Shown one piece after another: positions 20,539 through 30,763 of a DNA stretch of 64,000 nt (position 1 is its first letter; every line of letters begins with the position of its first letter). The notes under the pieces are model-generated. The model saw nothing but the letters and a program-made list of their open reading frames with translations. It was not told the origin of the DNA and searched no databases. The DNA is from Holtermannia corniformis (taxonomy: Eukaryota; Basidiomycota; Tremellomycetes; Holtermanniales), in assembly GCA_001599935.1 (NCBI GenBank), contig BCIJ01000003.1:1014424-1078423 (forward strand), given 5' to 3'. Made by a program: the position numbers and the translations under genes.

Positions 20539-21934
20539 TCAGTACTGGATAAAGTCGGTCACGGTGAAGATCTGCACCAGGTGTGTCAGCGTAGATAGGT
20601 AGAAGGGTAGGCCGACGAACCTGGTTGTTGTCCGTGCCGCTGCATTGCCAGGTTTGGGTGTCCTTCAATTGACCGCTGTTTGATGTCAGTCGTGTCCCAA
20701 CGATCGAGTGAAAACGTACTAAGGCTTGGCAGAGGTTGGGCCCGATTCGGCGCGTACGTCGAGGCACTGGTCTGAGTGATGTCAGTAATGTCTGCGAACG
20801 ACTTTATGCTCGAAACTCACTGCCACCCTCGAGCGCAATGTGGTTGTCGTCGGTCAAGTACCACTTTTGAGCCGCAAGACCACTACACGCCGTTTAGCTT
20901 TCGGGCACTGCACAAAAAGAGGCTTACTCGTAGCAGGTCCAGATCTTGCCAATGTTGCCGTTGGCAGGGGTCGAGCCGGCGTCGAGACACAAGTTGGTGC
21001 CGTGCAGGCGGACAGTGGTCGATCCGCGCTGAATGTCCCAGCGCTGAAGCTCGTCATAAGTACCGCTGGGGGTCTGCGAGCACTTGTTGCTGTAGACTCT
21101 GTCAGTGGGAAGCGCTTGAACGTGCAGGAGACGTACACGATAATGTTGGTTCCGATCGCGGCGTAGCCGTTGTTGGGCATGATGCAGAGCGTGTTGTCGC
21201 CGTAGGCTGTTAATGTGAGTTGGGGCGCCCAAGCATGAACATGGCAACGCACGGTGGATCTGCTGACCGCCGCCGGGAACTTGGCTGGGTCCGGGGCCTG
21301 CGCTCGAGGACGTCACAGAAGCTGAAGCCGACGAGGTGGCCGAAGCCGAAGCAGAGACAGAGGATGAAGGGGTGGCGGGGCCATCGATCGCATACCAGAT
21401 CTGGTTGGTGTTGCCAGTCGTGCACTGGTAAGTTTGCGGGTTGCTGCCGTCGTTGTCGAGGCACTGGGTGCCGCCAGTGATCGCGATGCGGTTGTCTGCA
21501 CCTCGTTAGCTGGATGTTCGACTGGCATACAAGACGGACCATCAGTGTAGAACCATTGCTGGTTGCCCAGGCCGGGGTAGCAGGTCCAGACCTTTGCGCG
21601 GACATTGTTGGCCGGGTTGGAGCCGGCGTCAAGGCAAAAGTTTGTGCCGGCTAGGCGGACGAGGCCATCACCGCGCGAGATGGACCAGCGGTTGATGACG
21701 CCCGCTGCGGGAGCCGACTGGCACGGAACGTACTCGACGAGTACGCCATCGGCTGCGTTGCGCACGCCCAAGCACTGAGGCTGTTAACCAGCGCCTACGA
21801 ATGATCGGACAACGACCAACCTGCTGAGGGACCTGGCCGACCTGGATCAGCTGGTTGTCGGCGCGCTTGACTGGCTGCGGGGCAGCTGCAGCCAACAAGG
21901 GCAAGAGTGTGAAGAGGGCGGTAAAGGCAAGCAT
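20539..21934 (-). CDS. secreted double ricin-B-type lectin D (two beta-trefoils)
   Basis: Longest of the four lectins, about 315 residues. The signal peptide MLAFTALFTLLPLLAAAAPQ is nearly that of lectin C. The first trefoil has CLGVRNAADGVLVEYVPCQS, NRWSISRGDGLVRLAGTNFC, QQWFYTD and QTYQCTTGNTNQIWYAIDG. A short Ser/Ala linker (SSSVSASATSSASASV) leads to the second trefoil: QQIH, NTLCIMPNNGYAAIGTNIIV, ELQRWDIQRGSTTVRLHGTN, AQKWYLTDDNHIALEGG, TQTWQCSGTDNNQ and the last exon FTVTDFIQY. The second trefoil follows the exon plan of lectins A-C. The gene therefore looks like a C-type lectin fused behind an extra trefoil. Two binding modules would raise avidity or allow cross-linking (inference). 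Promoter TATATACCT at 22017-22025. Confidence 0.82.
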
Positions 21935-23050
21935 GGTGGTTCGGTGAGCCGCTCAATAATTATATGAGGGAGAAAGGGTGAGTAGGTGAGAGAGTGCAGG
22001 TCAGTACAGGGGCAGCTATATACCTCTGCGGCCGTCAGCGTGGGACCCCCGAATGTCAACACGGCCATGCGAGGCAACAGCGGGTCAGGTGCCGCGAAGG
22101 AGCAAGGGACGCCTTTGGACGTGGACAGTGTTCGGCCGGCAGGCAAACGAGGGCATCAACGCCGTGTGCTGTGCACCGGAGATTCGTTGTATCGTCAGGT
22201 CCGCCGTGTGCCCCGGATTGTGACGGCGGGCACCGGCAGCTGACAAGCTTAACGTTGCGCCTGAGCCGGCGTACGGTGCGCGAGCTGGGAATACCTCTTT
22301 GCAGCGCCTTGGGAGCGACGGCCTGCAGCAGTGGAGCATGCTCGAGTCAGACCTCGATGTCTCGCTCCGGCTGATGCAGTCTAGCCAGTTGCGTGCATCC
22401 TGATCGAGCAATGATGCCGTGGCGGACCCGGAGCAGCTGACGAGAATCGGCCGACGTGGGCAGCCGACGTCGACGGCGGCGGTGCACATCTCTTCCTCAT
22501 TGTCCTTGGGGTGCTACACTAGCTCTCGGAACGTATCGAGAGTTGGTCAACATGGCCCGTAGCGAGCGGGCAGACGTCGGTCGCTCGGCCCAAGGGACGC
22601 TGGACTGCCTTTCCCGGCGGCCACACTGCCGTTCCCTGTGAACCGACCGGTCAGGCTTGTAGGTTGGATGGTCATCGACGCGGCTGTGCAGACGACAACC
22701 CGTCGGACCGAGTACGGAGTCGACTACTGTAGCTGTAGTAGCGCCGGGCGAGATGCGAGCCACGGCGAAGACCGGGATGCGAGCTTCCTGTCTTCGAGCT
22801 GGGGATGACACCAAACCCAAGCTGAGACTGACGGCTCTGCCGCGAGCAAGCGAGATGCACAACGGAGTGTCCAACAGACGCTGCAGTCACTCGTGTGCGC
22901 CATATCTCGGTGCAAGGGCATGGTCGAAGCCCAAGCTCAAGGTGACCCAACAGCAAAGTGCCCCCGCACAGACCTTTGTAAACGACAACCACAGCCAGCG
23001 TTGTTCAGCTCATGCGCACGCGCTCGCAGACCCGCTGAGCACTCGGCGCG
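21935..23050. other. intergenic, divergent promoters of lectin D and the membrane protein
   Basis: About 1.1 kb. Holds the lectin D TATA box near 22020. Several open frames occur, but none shows domain similarity or a splice pattern. Confidence 0.4.
22017..22025 (-). promoter_or_regulatory. TATA-type core promoter of lectin D
   Basis: TATATACCT on the plus strand, about 83 bases before the ATG; the same sequence as the LPMO box. Confidence 0.55.
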
Positions 23051-24965
23051 ATGAGCTCAGACCCGTACCTCGTCTTTCAGCCGACGTTTGCGTACAGTCT
23101 GCCGATCCAGTTGCTCGTGAATGGCATCACCCTCACCCTGCTCTCCGTCCTCCTCATCCACATCTTGTGTCAGTAGGCGATTCCAAGCCGCACTTGTGCT
23201 GACACTTGCAGTCACTACTCAATACCACTACCCGCTGGCTCCGCTCAACTACATCCTCCAGCTCTGCGGCGTGCTCGTCGTCCTCGCCTCCGTGATCGCA
23301 AAGGTCATCATCATCTTGCAGAGCTGCTCTCGCCAAGGCGACCATTGGCCATACAACCTCGACTACGTCTTCATCTCGATCCCTCCGGACAAGTGGGGGC
23401 TTGGCAAGAATGCGGTCTGGTTCGTGCTCCAAGCCTTGAATAGCGGCTTTGCCAATGTCAGTTCAGAGTATGCGTCGACTCGCTAGCTGATCAGCTCAGG
23501 TCACGCATATCCAATTCCTGACCCTCCTCTTCCCCTCGCGTACTGAAGCCCGCATCATCTTTCTCGTCCTCGGCCCGCTCGCACTCGCATCATCCGGCCT
23601 GGTTTTTACCTCACTCTCAAACTCTCGTGCAACTCTCGATCTAGGCGATGCGATCCGAAACGTCTTCAACTCGACTCTACTCCTCATCTTCACCGCCGCT
23701 CTGTTCATCTGGGGCTTCCTAGTCAATCGTCGCAGAGCATGGCGTTTCGACGGCGGCACTGCAGTATTCGGTGCCGGTGCGCTGGGTCTGGCTCTAGTAG
23801 GCACTGTTGGCAACTTTATCGCCGTTAGAGAGGATGGCATAGAATGGCTCCAGCATCTACTCTGGGCCGCGGTGCTTTGGCAAACATGGCTGGGTTGGTG
23901 GTGGTGGGTGGGCAGCGGGATGGGTATCGGCGAAGTCGAGGTGAGTCGATGTCACATATGGACTCGTGCTGATGCCTACAGGATCTCGTACGACGATCTG
24001 AACGACGCAAACGACGGTCAGCTCGCAAGTCGGCCCGCGCCTCTCGAGTGCAAGCAGCGTTGGACCGTGCAGGGGGCGATCCCTCGCAGAACGGTGGTGA
24101 CGCCCCAGGCTCCGTGACCTCGGCGATTGTCGGTATCACAAGCGGCGTTGCTGGCATCTGGCGTACGACGGGTGATTCAATGCGTCGAAGGACGCCGGCA
24201 TCGAATCACTCGGATCGCGTCCCGGACGAGGAGATGGGCCATGTAGGCGGACCAGCGGCAGATGAATCAGAGCGGCCCCGGCCTAGGGTGACCGTGGCTG
24301 AGAATCCAGTGGAGCGCAACGAAGCACCTCGCGCAGGGACGTCCAACAGCCCCGGGACATCCACTTCGACCGATTCCTCGACCTCACAAACCCCATCCCT
24401 GCACGCTCCAGGCTCCATCGGTAGCATGCTCGCATACCCCGCCACATGGCTTCAAGTGTACTTCCGCAAACTTCGCAACGCACACGAGCTGGCCGCGACC
24501 AAAAAGGCAGCCGAGCGGGAGAATCTGCGCCTCAAAGTGTTTGCGGGTGCTACACTCGCCAACCCCGGCACGACGCCGGTCACACGCAATCGTCAAGAGC
24601 GGCGAGTAGATACGGCGGGCGGCGCTGCGGACGAGGGCGACGGGTATGGCTGGGGATTGGGCAGTTTTGGTCTGCGCGCACAACAAGAAGGCCGACAACG
24701 GGTCGAGGAGGCCGACAGGCAAGTACGCGAGAATCGGCTGATTCCACCTACGGCCGCCGGCGAGCCGACAGACTCGACGACATCGGCGTCTGGTGAGATT
24801 CACGAGGCGCAAGACGAGTCGGCTTGGGTCGATGCGAGTGATCCGCAGCCCGAGGCACCGGGCCAACCTACCACACCAGCACCTCGGACTGACAAGACCA
24901 AAGCGACGTGGTCTTGGTGGGGTCCGTTGCGCGAGTGGCGGTTAGCGGATCGCAGCGTGTTCTGA
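23051..24965 (+). CDS. multi-pass membrane protein of unknown function with long cytosolic tail
   Basis: I do not recognise the family. Four exons, about 590 residues, starting MSSDPYLVFQPTFAYSLPIQ. The N-terminal half has about seven hydrophobic segments, for example LLVNGITLTLLSVLLIHIL, YILQLCGVLVVLASVIAKVI, FLVLGPLALASSGLVFTSL, LLLIFTAALFIWGFLV, FGAGALGLALVGTVG and LWAAVLWQTWLGWWWWVG. The second half is polar and rich in Ser, Thr, Pro and Arg, beginning RRSERRKRRSARKSARASR, with an Ala/Glu-rich helical stretch (HELAATKKAAERENLRLK), and ends EWRLADRSVF. Seven segments and a long tail could suggest a receptor-like layout, but there is no motif to support that. The intron after HIL (gtcagtaggc) sets the phase. 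It converges on the RNase T2 gene. Confidence 0.65.
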
Positions 24966-25155
24966 AGATGCTTGCATGTTGTAAACCACTGTATTATGCA
25001 TCTTGGGCTCAAGCTAATTATCATTCCTTCCTAAGCAGATCGTCAAGCAGACCATTCGGTGCCATTGCCACGCAAAGGGTACAGGAGTGCTCCGGCAGAC
25101 GTGGCGCAACCAGACTTTGAAGTCGAGTTCTACGCAGATCAGCAGCTGCTGACTA

Positions 25156-26226
25156 TCAGTCGTATGAACGCACAATGGGGATCAGGTCGAGCTCTTGGAC
25201 CCGTCCGACTGCGTGGTTGTAGTACCACACCTCGGAGATGACGGTTCGTCCAGTGTCGTTGCCAGCGTAGCCTGCGACAGTCTGGGCATCGTCAGCACGC
25301 AACGCGCATCTGGTCAGCTACTCACAGTGTTGTATCTCGGCCCCGAGCAGCCAATGTACGGCACTGCCCCACTCTTGTCCGCCAACACACTAACAATCTC
25401 CTCTAGACCATACGTTGTCTCGTTGCTCGGGACGATGCCCGCTTCGCTCAACCAATCGTACGTCGGGTACCGCTTGTACGCCTCGACGGCCGTCTCGAAA
25501 AACTCGACCTGGTCTTGGCCCTCGACGTATCGCGGACCGTAGCATGCCGTCTGGAAAGTCGAAAAGCAAGTCGCGTGCTTTGAAAACTCGTGCGCCCAAA
25601 AGATGGCGTTGCTGGCGCCTTGGTTAATCCAGTATTGGGTCATGTATGCGAGCAGATCGTATGCGCCAAAGCGATCGAGCGAGTCGACGACGATGGATTC
25701 GTTCCCGGATTGCAGGGTGGCACCGTTGGACGATACGTTTGGGCTGGACCTATCAGAGACTTCCACTTTGACTGCATTCGCCTACCTTGGCGCTGGGTCG
25801 TATTGGCGTGAGATGTCGCAGTAGCCTAGCTTGTTCAGCCTCCTGTGACCCAGACGGCACACAACCCACCTGTGTAAGAGCCATTGCAAAAGTCGGGCCA
25901 GAGCCCATGCAGCGACCACGTCTGCGGTGGTAGCAGTTGCCCCTCATCCTCCAGCCCGGTATAAGTGCTCCAGAACTGGGTCAGCAACACCAAGCCGCCT
26001 ACGGTGTCAGTGCCACTTTCGCTCAGGCCGATATCTACCTACCATACGTCTCGACGCAGCAGCTGTCTACTGCCGTTGCATTCTCGCTTGGACACGACAG
26101 CACCGGAGCAGCCAGCGAGCACGTGTGATTGTACTTGGACAAGGATGGGTACGGCAACGGCTCGTAGCCTGCTTGCGCAAGCGCACCGGTGGCGACGGAC
26201 AAAGCGATGACCCCTGCAACGAGCAT
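25156..26226 (-). CDS. secreted ribonuclease T2
   Basis: Extracellular or vacuolar RNase that cleaves single-stranded RNA through 2',3'-cyclic phosphates. About six exons, 265 residues. The signal peptide is MLVAGVIALSVATGALAQA. Cysteine-rich segments CSLAAPVLSCPS and VDSCCVETYGG follow. Both catalytic boxes are intact: CAS I TWSLHGLWPDFCNGSYT and CAS II IFWAHEFSKHATCFSTF. Downstream come TVEAYKRYPTYDWL-like helices, TTYGLEEIVSVLADKSGAVP, CSGPRYNT and the last exon with VISEVWYYNHAVGRVQEL. N-glycosylation sequons are frequent. The stop is at 25156, facing the membrane protein gene 190 bases away. Confidence 0.88.
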
Positions 26227-26531
26227 GGTAAGTGTAGGTGCGGGGCATCCCTGACACCAGCGTCGACATTATTATCCGTTTGGACTTGCCAAGAGGCGCA
26301 GAGCCGGCAAAGACACACGTGTAGTGTATCGCATGGGTGCAATCATCTACAACACACGTGCAGGTGTATTCGGGAACTGACAAAGTGTCCTCCGGCAGAC
26401 AACTTACTACCGAAGAGTCGACATGATTTTGACCTGGCAACCGTGCATGCAACCGAAAGGTAGTAGGGACGAAAGCTAAATGCTATATGTTGTTTTGGAA
26501 TATATTCCAATTAGGCGAGTGGCTTCTACAA
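26227..26531. other. intergenic between RNase T2 and tRNA-Val
   Basis: Promoter region of RNase T2. Contains AT-rich TGGAATATATTCCAA near 26497, a near-palindrome of unknown role. Confidence 0.4.
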
Positions 26532-26623
26532 GCTGGATTGGCGCAGTTGGTTAGCGCGTATGCTTAACAGGTTGGATAAACCAAGTTCGCATAAGGTCTT
26601 GGGATCGACACCCAAATCTAGTA
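26532..26623 (+). tRNA. tRNA-Val(AAC) with 18-nt intron
   Basis: Complete cloverleaf: acceptor GCTGGAT/ATCTAGT with two G-U pairs; D arm GCGC-AGTTGGTTA-GCGC; anticodon stem TATGC/GCATA with loop TTAACA|C. An 18-nt intron (GGTTGGATAAACCAAGTT) lies after base 37, the standard nuclear position. The variable loop is AGGTC and the T stem TTGGG/CCCAA. The anticodon is AAC (Val), and the intron contains GTT that can pair with it. Odd: the T loop reads ATCGACA instead of TTCGANN, so base 54 is A and the B-box is off consensus. Confidence 0.85.
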
Positions 26624-26633
26624 TTTCTTTTTT
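26624..26633 (+). terminator. RNA polymerase III terminator of tRNA-Val
   Basis: TTTCTTTTTT directly after the discriminator base; a second T run follows from 26637. Confidence 0.8.
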
Positions 26634-26801
26634 GCGTTTTTTGGCTTTTTTGGGATCTTTCCCCCCGGGTCAATTCTCCGACACTCTGCCTGGCTTGGTC
26701 TCTCTGCAACTCGGCGTACGATACGCTACAGATCACCAGACTAGATTGAATACATCATGCTCACGAACGCAAGCGAACGTTCATTGCGACGCGCCGACTT
26801 T

Positions 26802-28197
26802 TCAGTACTTGTCGATTCCTTCGTCGGTCTCCCACATGCTGACGAGAATCCGCCTGTCTCCTTCTTGCCACGGACAGCGGCCGTGAGATGTGCGGTAGTT
26901 GTTGACAAGTACGAGATCTCCCTCTTCCCAGGACAATTCCACTTCGAGCTCTGCAATGATCTCGAGCGTCCGATCCAGGTAGATGCGCGGGATCGGGGTG
27001 CCATCGTCGTACGTCGATGGCAGGTCTTCAAGATAAGTTGTCGACCTCATGCAGGAGCAGAACTCACAGGTCATGCCATCGCGACCGATATGCGGCAGGT
27101 CGAGTGCACCAAGATCGCGAGTAGTGCCATGCCGCCCAGCAAGGCCGTTGAACCATACTGGCAAGCCGGATTTCTTCAGGCGGCGAAATGCTACCATATC
27201 TCAGACCAGATGTCAAGGCAATACTCCACTCACCTGGTACATGCTGCACGATCTCCAAGCTGCCGTCGTCCAGCCAGCGAAAGTCGTCTGTGAGGCGACG
27301 GGCTTGCACTTCTGCCTTTTCCCGCCTGACTTTAGGGCTATCTCCTGGCTGGATTTTCTGCCCGAAGGCGTCTGGGCCTTCCCAGGAAAACTCATTACCC
27401 TACACGCGTAAGCAAGTGCCGAGCATCAGTCTGATCCGCACCTTGCCCTCGTTTCCGGGGGCGCGATACACCTGCTTCATCGATAGTCCCCGTGTAGCCA
27501 GGTCGGTGATAAAGTCTGGCAGCTCGGCATTAATACGCTCAAACACCTCGAGACTATTTGCTAGTGGCGTCTCTCCGCCTGAACCCGTCAGCGAGCCGCG
27601 AACGCTACGCTCAGGACCAACCTTTCGTCGCAGCGACATGGCAATAAAAGTGAATATTGGACGGAAAGTGTGTGTACCTGGCATACTAAAAAGTGTAAGC
27701 TCAGCCGATCAAAGGGCACACGACCAACCTCGTTGTGCTGGTAGAAGCGGCGTTCCTTCGGCCCTTCGTTTGCTGTAAAGACCTCGCGAGCGAGATTGTT
27801 TCGTTTGCCTGCTAGTCCAATTTGCTCGAAAGGTCGTGACCCACGACCTTCCTCTGCCGCCAGGACAAGCTCGGAAAACGTATCGGGAGAGGCATGACCG
27901 AATCCACGAAAGAGGACGGCGCCGTGATTGTCGAGCAGCCGCGTGAGCTCGCCAGAGGCTGCTAGCTGGTGCAAGTACCGCGCGCCAGACTCCACACTAG
28001 GTATAGCTGTCTCTGCATCCCTGGCAAGTACCAGGGGAAAGACATGTCCGTTGTGGGTGCGCTGACCGGGCACAGCAACCGGGACGAACGCCAAATTCGC
28101 CACCTTTGAGATTAGTGGCGGATCAGACGACAAGCGGGAGACGCGCCTTTTGATCCGGCACGGCTTGGACCTGTCCTGCCTGGGGAATGACTGTCAT
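26802..28197 (-). CDS. TauD/TfdA-like Fe(II)/2-oxoglutarate dioxygenase
   Basis: Predicted non-haem iron oxygenase of the clavaminate synthase-like TauD/TfdA group, using 2-oxoglutarate and O2. About seven exons, 365 residues. Likely start MTVIPQAGQ, then an intron to VANLAFVPVAVPG. Core: DNHGAVLFRGFGHASPDTF; metal motif His-x-Glu in RRFYQHNEY; FPSNIHFYCHVAATKGGETP; NEFSWEGPDAFG; LPVWFNGLAGRHG; and the distal His and Arg in NNYRTSHGRCPW followed by RRILVSMWETDEG. It ends GIDKY at 26802. The substrate cannot be told. It is divergent from a Dal5-like permease with 361 bases between the start codons, so the two may share control and a substrate such as an organic acid or sulfonate (inference). 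Confidence 0.82.
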
Positions 28198-28558
28198 TCT
28201 GTGACTGTTTGGGGCTGAGAGGCAAGTCTATGTAGTCTGCCAGGAAATGTGACTCAACCGGGTGAGCCCGTCGGCTTCGGGCTTGTCCGTGGGCGATGGC
28301 GTGCCGTCACGAGCGGGGTTCGGTCCGAGTTATCAAGCTTGATTCTATGTATGAAATCAACGAGCGGGTCTAGGTCCGCCTTTATCTGCCGTGTATATCC
28401 AAGGCGTGCTTGCTGCTCATCCTGTCGGCTTGTCAGGCAAAGCGCTTGCAACAGAAATCGCAAGCCTCAGGGACTTGGCATCTTGACTGAGATGCATCGT
28501 ATATATTCAGACGTTCCTTGCACTTGTACATACTGTACCTACTATAAATTGCAGCCAG
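28198..28558. other. divergent promoter of dioxygenase and permease
   Basis: 361 bases between two start codons. TATAAA lies at about 28543, only some 16 bases before the permease ATG and so probably not its TATA box. No clear operator recognised. Confidence 0.4.
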
Positions 28559-30641
28559 ATGACAGACAAGAAGGATCTGCACTTTGCAGAAGGAACACCG
28601 CTCGAAGAGGTTCCATACAACCGCTCGGTGGCAAATGCGGCGCCTTCGTCTCCCGTTAAAAAAGCGCGATGGTCTTGGGTATGGGACACTCTTGATTGTG
28701 GGTGTTTGTACACGCCATAGCTCGGGCTGATTGAGACAGACCCACCGGCAGAAAGACGCATGCTGTTCAAGCTGGATTCGACACTTTTGACTTTTGGCGC
28801 AATCGGCATGTTCATCAAAGTGAGCCCGGCGACTTTTCCATGATGAACGACATATAATTGACAGCTATATACTAGTTCCTCGACACTAACAATATCGTAA
28901 AGTTCGCCCCCCATACACCCCTCGAGGCAGGGACGCGAGCACTGACGAACCATGCAGTGCTTACGTCTCGGGCATGCAAGAAAGCCTCAATATGAAAGGA
29001 AACGAGTACAATTACGTTGTCACTTCCTGGACAGTTGGATATATCATTGGCCAGATTCCCAGCTCGCTACTGCTCAACAAGTATGTATGAACTGGCTCCA
29101 GAAACGCAAGCTGATTTATGCAGATTTCGCCCGCACATCTGGATCCCATTTCAGGAACTAGGCTGGACTATCTTCACCTTTGCACTGGCCGGTGCTAAGA
29201 ACTGGCAGACTCTTGCTGCGCTGCGCTTCATCGTCGGCCTCTGTAAGCGACATGCACTTCAAGGACGAGAGTCTGACCCAGCGCAGTTGAGGCCGGGTAC
29301 TGGCCGGCGCTGTACTGGCTCCTGGGATCTTGGTACAACAAGGTAAGCAGCAGTGGGAGCTTGCAGCATGGCTATGCGCTGACTGCATGCCAGAGAGAGC
29401 TTGGCAAACGCTCTGCGCTTTTGCAGCTCGCCGTGCAAGTGGCGCCAATGTTCTCTGGCTACCTGCAGATCGCCGCCACAAACGGTTTGAACGGCAAAGG
29501 TGGCCTCGAGGGCTGGCGGTCAGCAGTCTATACAGACACCTGGTGATGTTACTGACATCCCTGAAGATGGCTTTTCCTCATCAACGGCATCATCAGCTTC
29601 CCTCTCGCTACTTTGGCGTTCTTCTTTTTGCCAGACGACCCTGCCCGAACCGGTACTTTTGTGTTCACCCAAGCGGAACTTGACCTCGCCAAGGAGCGAA
29701 ATCTGCGCGATGGCCGTGCCGATGCAGCACCCTGGACTTGGAAGAAAGCCTGGAAGATTGCCACATCGTGGCAGGCTCTGGCCTTTATCTTTTACTCGAC
29801 CATGTCGATCGTGAGTGGCGTGGGGCGGGTGAAGACTTTGGTACTGATGGGTGTCAAGATTCCATTCCAAGTGCAAACGTCGCTCATCTTCTGGCTCAAG
29901 AAACAACCCAAGATTTACTCGCTCACGCAAGTCAATGCGTTGCCGACCTTGACGAACGGCGTTGTGGCGATTTTCCTCCTCTTCTTCGGATGGCTTTCTG
30001 ATGGTCCGCTCAAGGGCAAGCGCTGGCCTATCATCATCTTTGTCCACGTACGCAGTGCAGTTATTCGTCACTAGGCCACTAACGAGGCATACAGTCTGCC
30101 ATTGTTGCCATCGACGTCGCGCTACTCTTCGTCCCGCTGTATGGCAAAGCCAACGTGCGCTTGCCGCTGTACATCTTCTCCGCGACCGGTGAGTAGCCCG
30201 CTGTCCAAATTCCATCAATTGCTCACGAGAGCAGGGAGCGCTATCACGCCGCTGGTGTTCGCTTGGATGAACGAGCTTTGCGCAGGTGATTCGGAACAGC
30301 GCTCATGGATCGTAGCCGGATCCAACACGTTGAAATACATCGTGCGTCGCACGTCAACTCCCATGGCCAAGAGGGCTGACACGTCCAGACCACAACCTGG
30401 TTTCCAAACGTCTTTTTCCAGCAGAAACACCAGCCCGACGTGCCGAACGGGATCAAGGCTAGCGTAAGTCGATCGATCGAGGTGAAATTGGTCCGTTCAC
30501 ACAACTCAGGCAATCGTCGGAGGCTTTTGCATTGTCAACATCTTGGTCATTCTCTTCCTCTCGCAGCGCCACAAGGTGCCGACCCCGGACGAGAAGGGTC
30601 CCGAGACGACCGAGCCTGACCTCGCTGTGCCTTCTGGGTGA
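28559..30641 (+). CDS. Dal5-like MFS permease (anion:cation symporter family)
   Basis: Plasma-membrane transporter of the fungal allantoate/pantothenate/sulfonate permease group. About eleven exons, 525 residues, 12 expected membrane segments. N-terminus MTDKKDLHFAEGTPLEEVPY; then KLDSTLLTFGAIGMFIK, FLDTNN, AYVSGMQESLNMKGNEYNYV, TVGYIIGQIPSSLLL, WIPFQELGWTIFTFA, LRFIVGLFEAGYWPALYWLL, RSALLQLAVQVAPMFSGYLQ, PDDPARTGTFVFTQAELDLA, LPTLTNGVVAIFLLFFGWLS with DGPLKGKR, and WIVAGSNTLKYI. The FLDTNN and LGSWY-type segments are typical of the Dal5/Tna1/Fen2/Seo1/Soa1 group. The substrate cannot be fixed by eye. It ends with the polar tail KVPTPDEKGPETTEPDLA. Converges on the ferroportin gene 122 bases away. 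Confidence 0.86.
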
Positions 30642-30763
30642 TCCGGCGTGGTCGTCGACGCCGTCCGTGCTGTGGTGGTTAGCATTGCGTGACCGTGTCA
30701 GTTGTGGTGATTGTTGCATCAACCTCTATGTGGCTACATCCCTGATCAGATACCAAATAAAGA

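Noticed and set aside
16144..21934. Possible ricin-like toxin genes
   Set aside because: Only the B-type carbohydrate-binding trefoil is present; there is no ribosome-inactivating A-chain-like domain.
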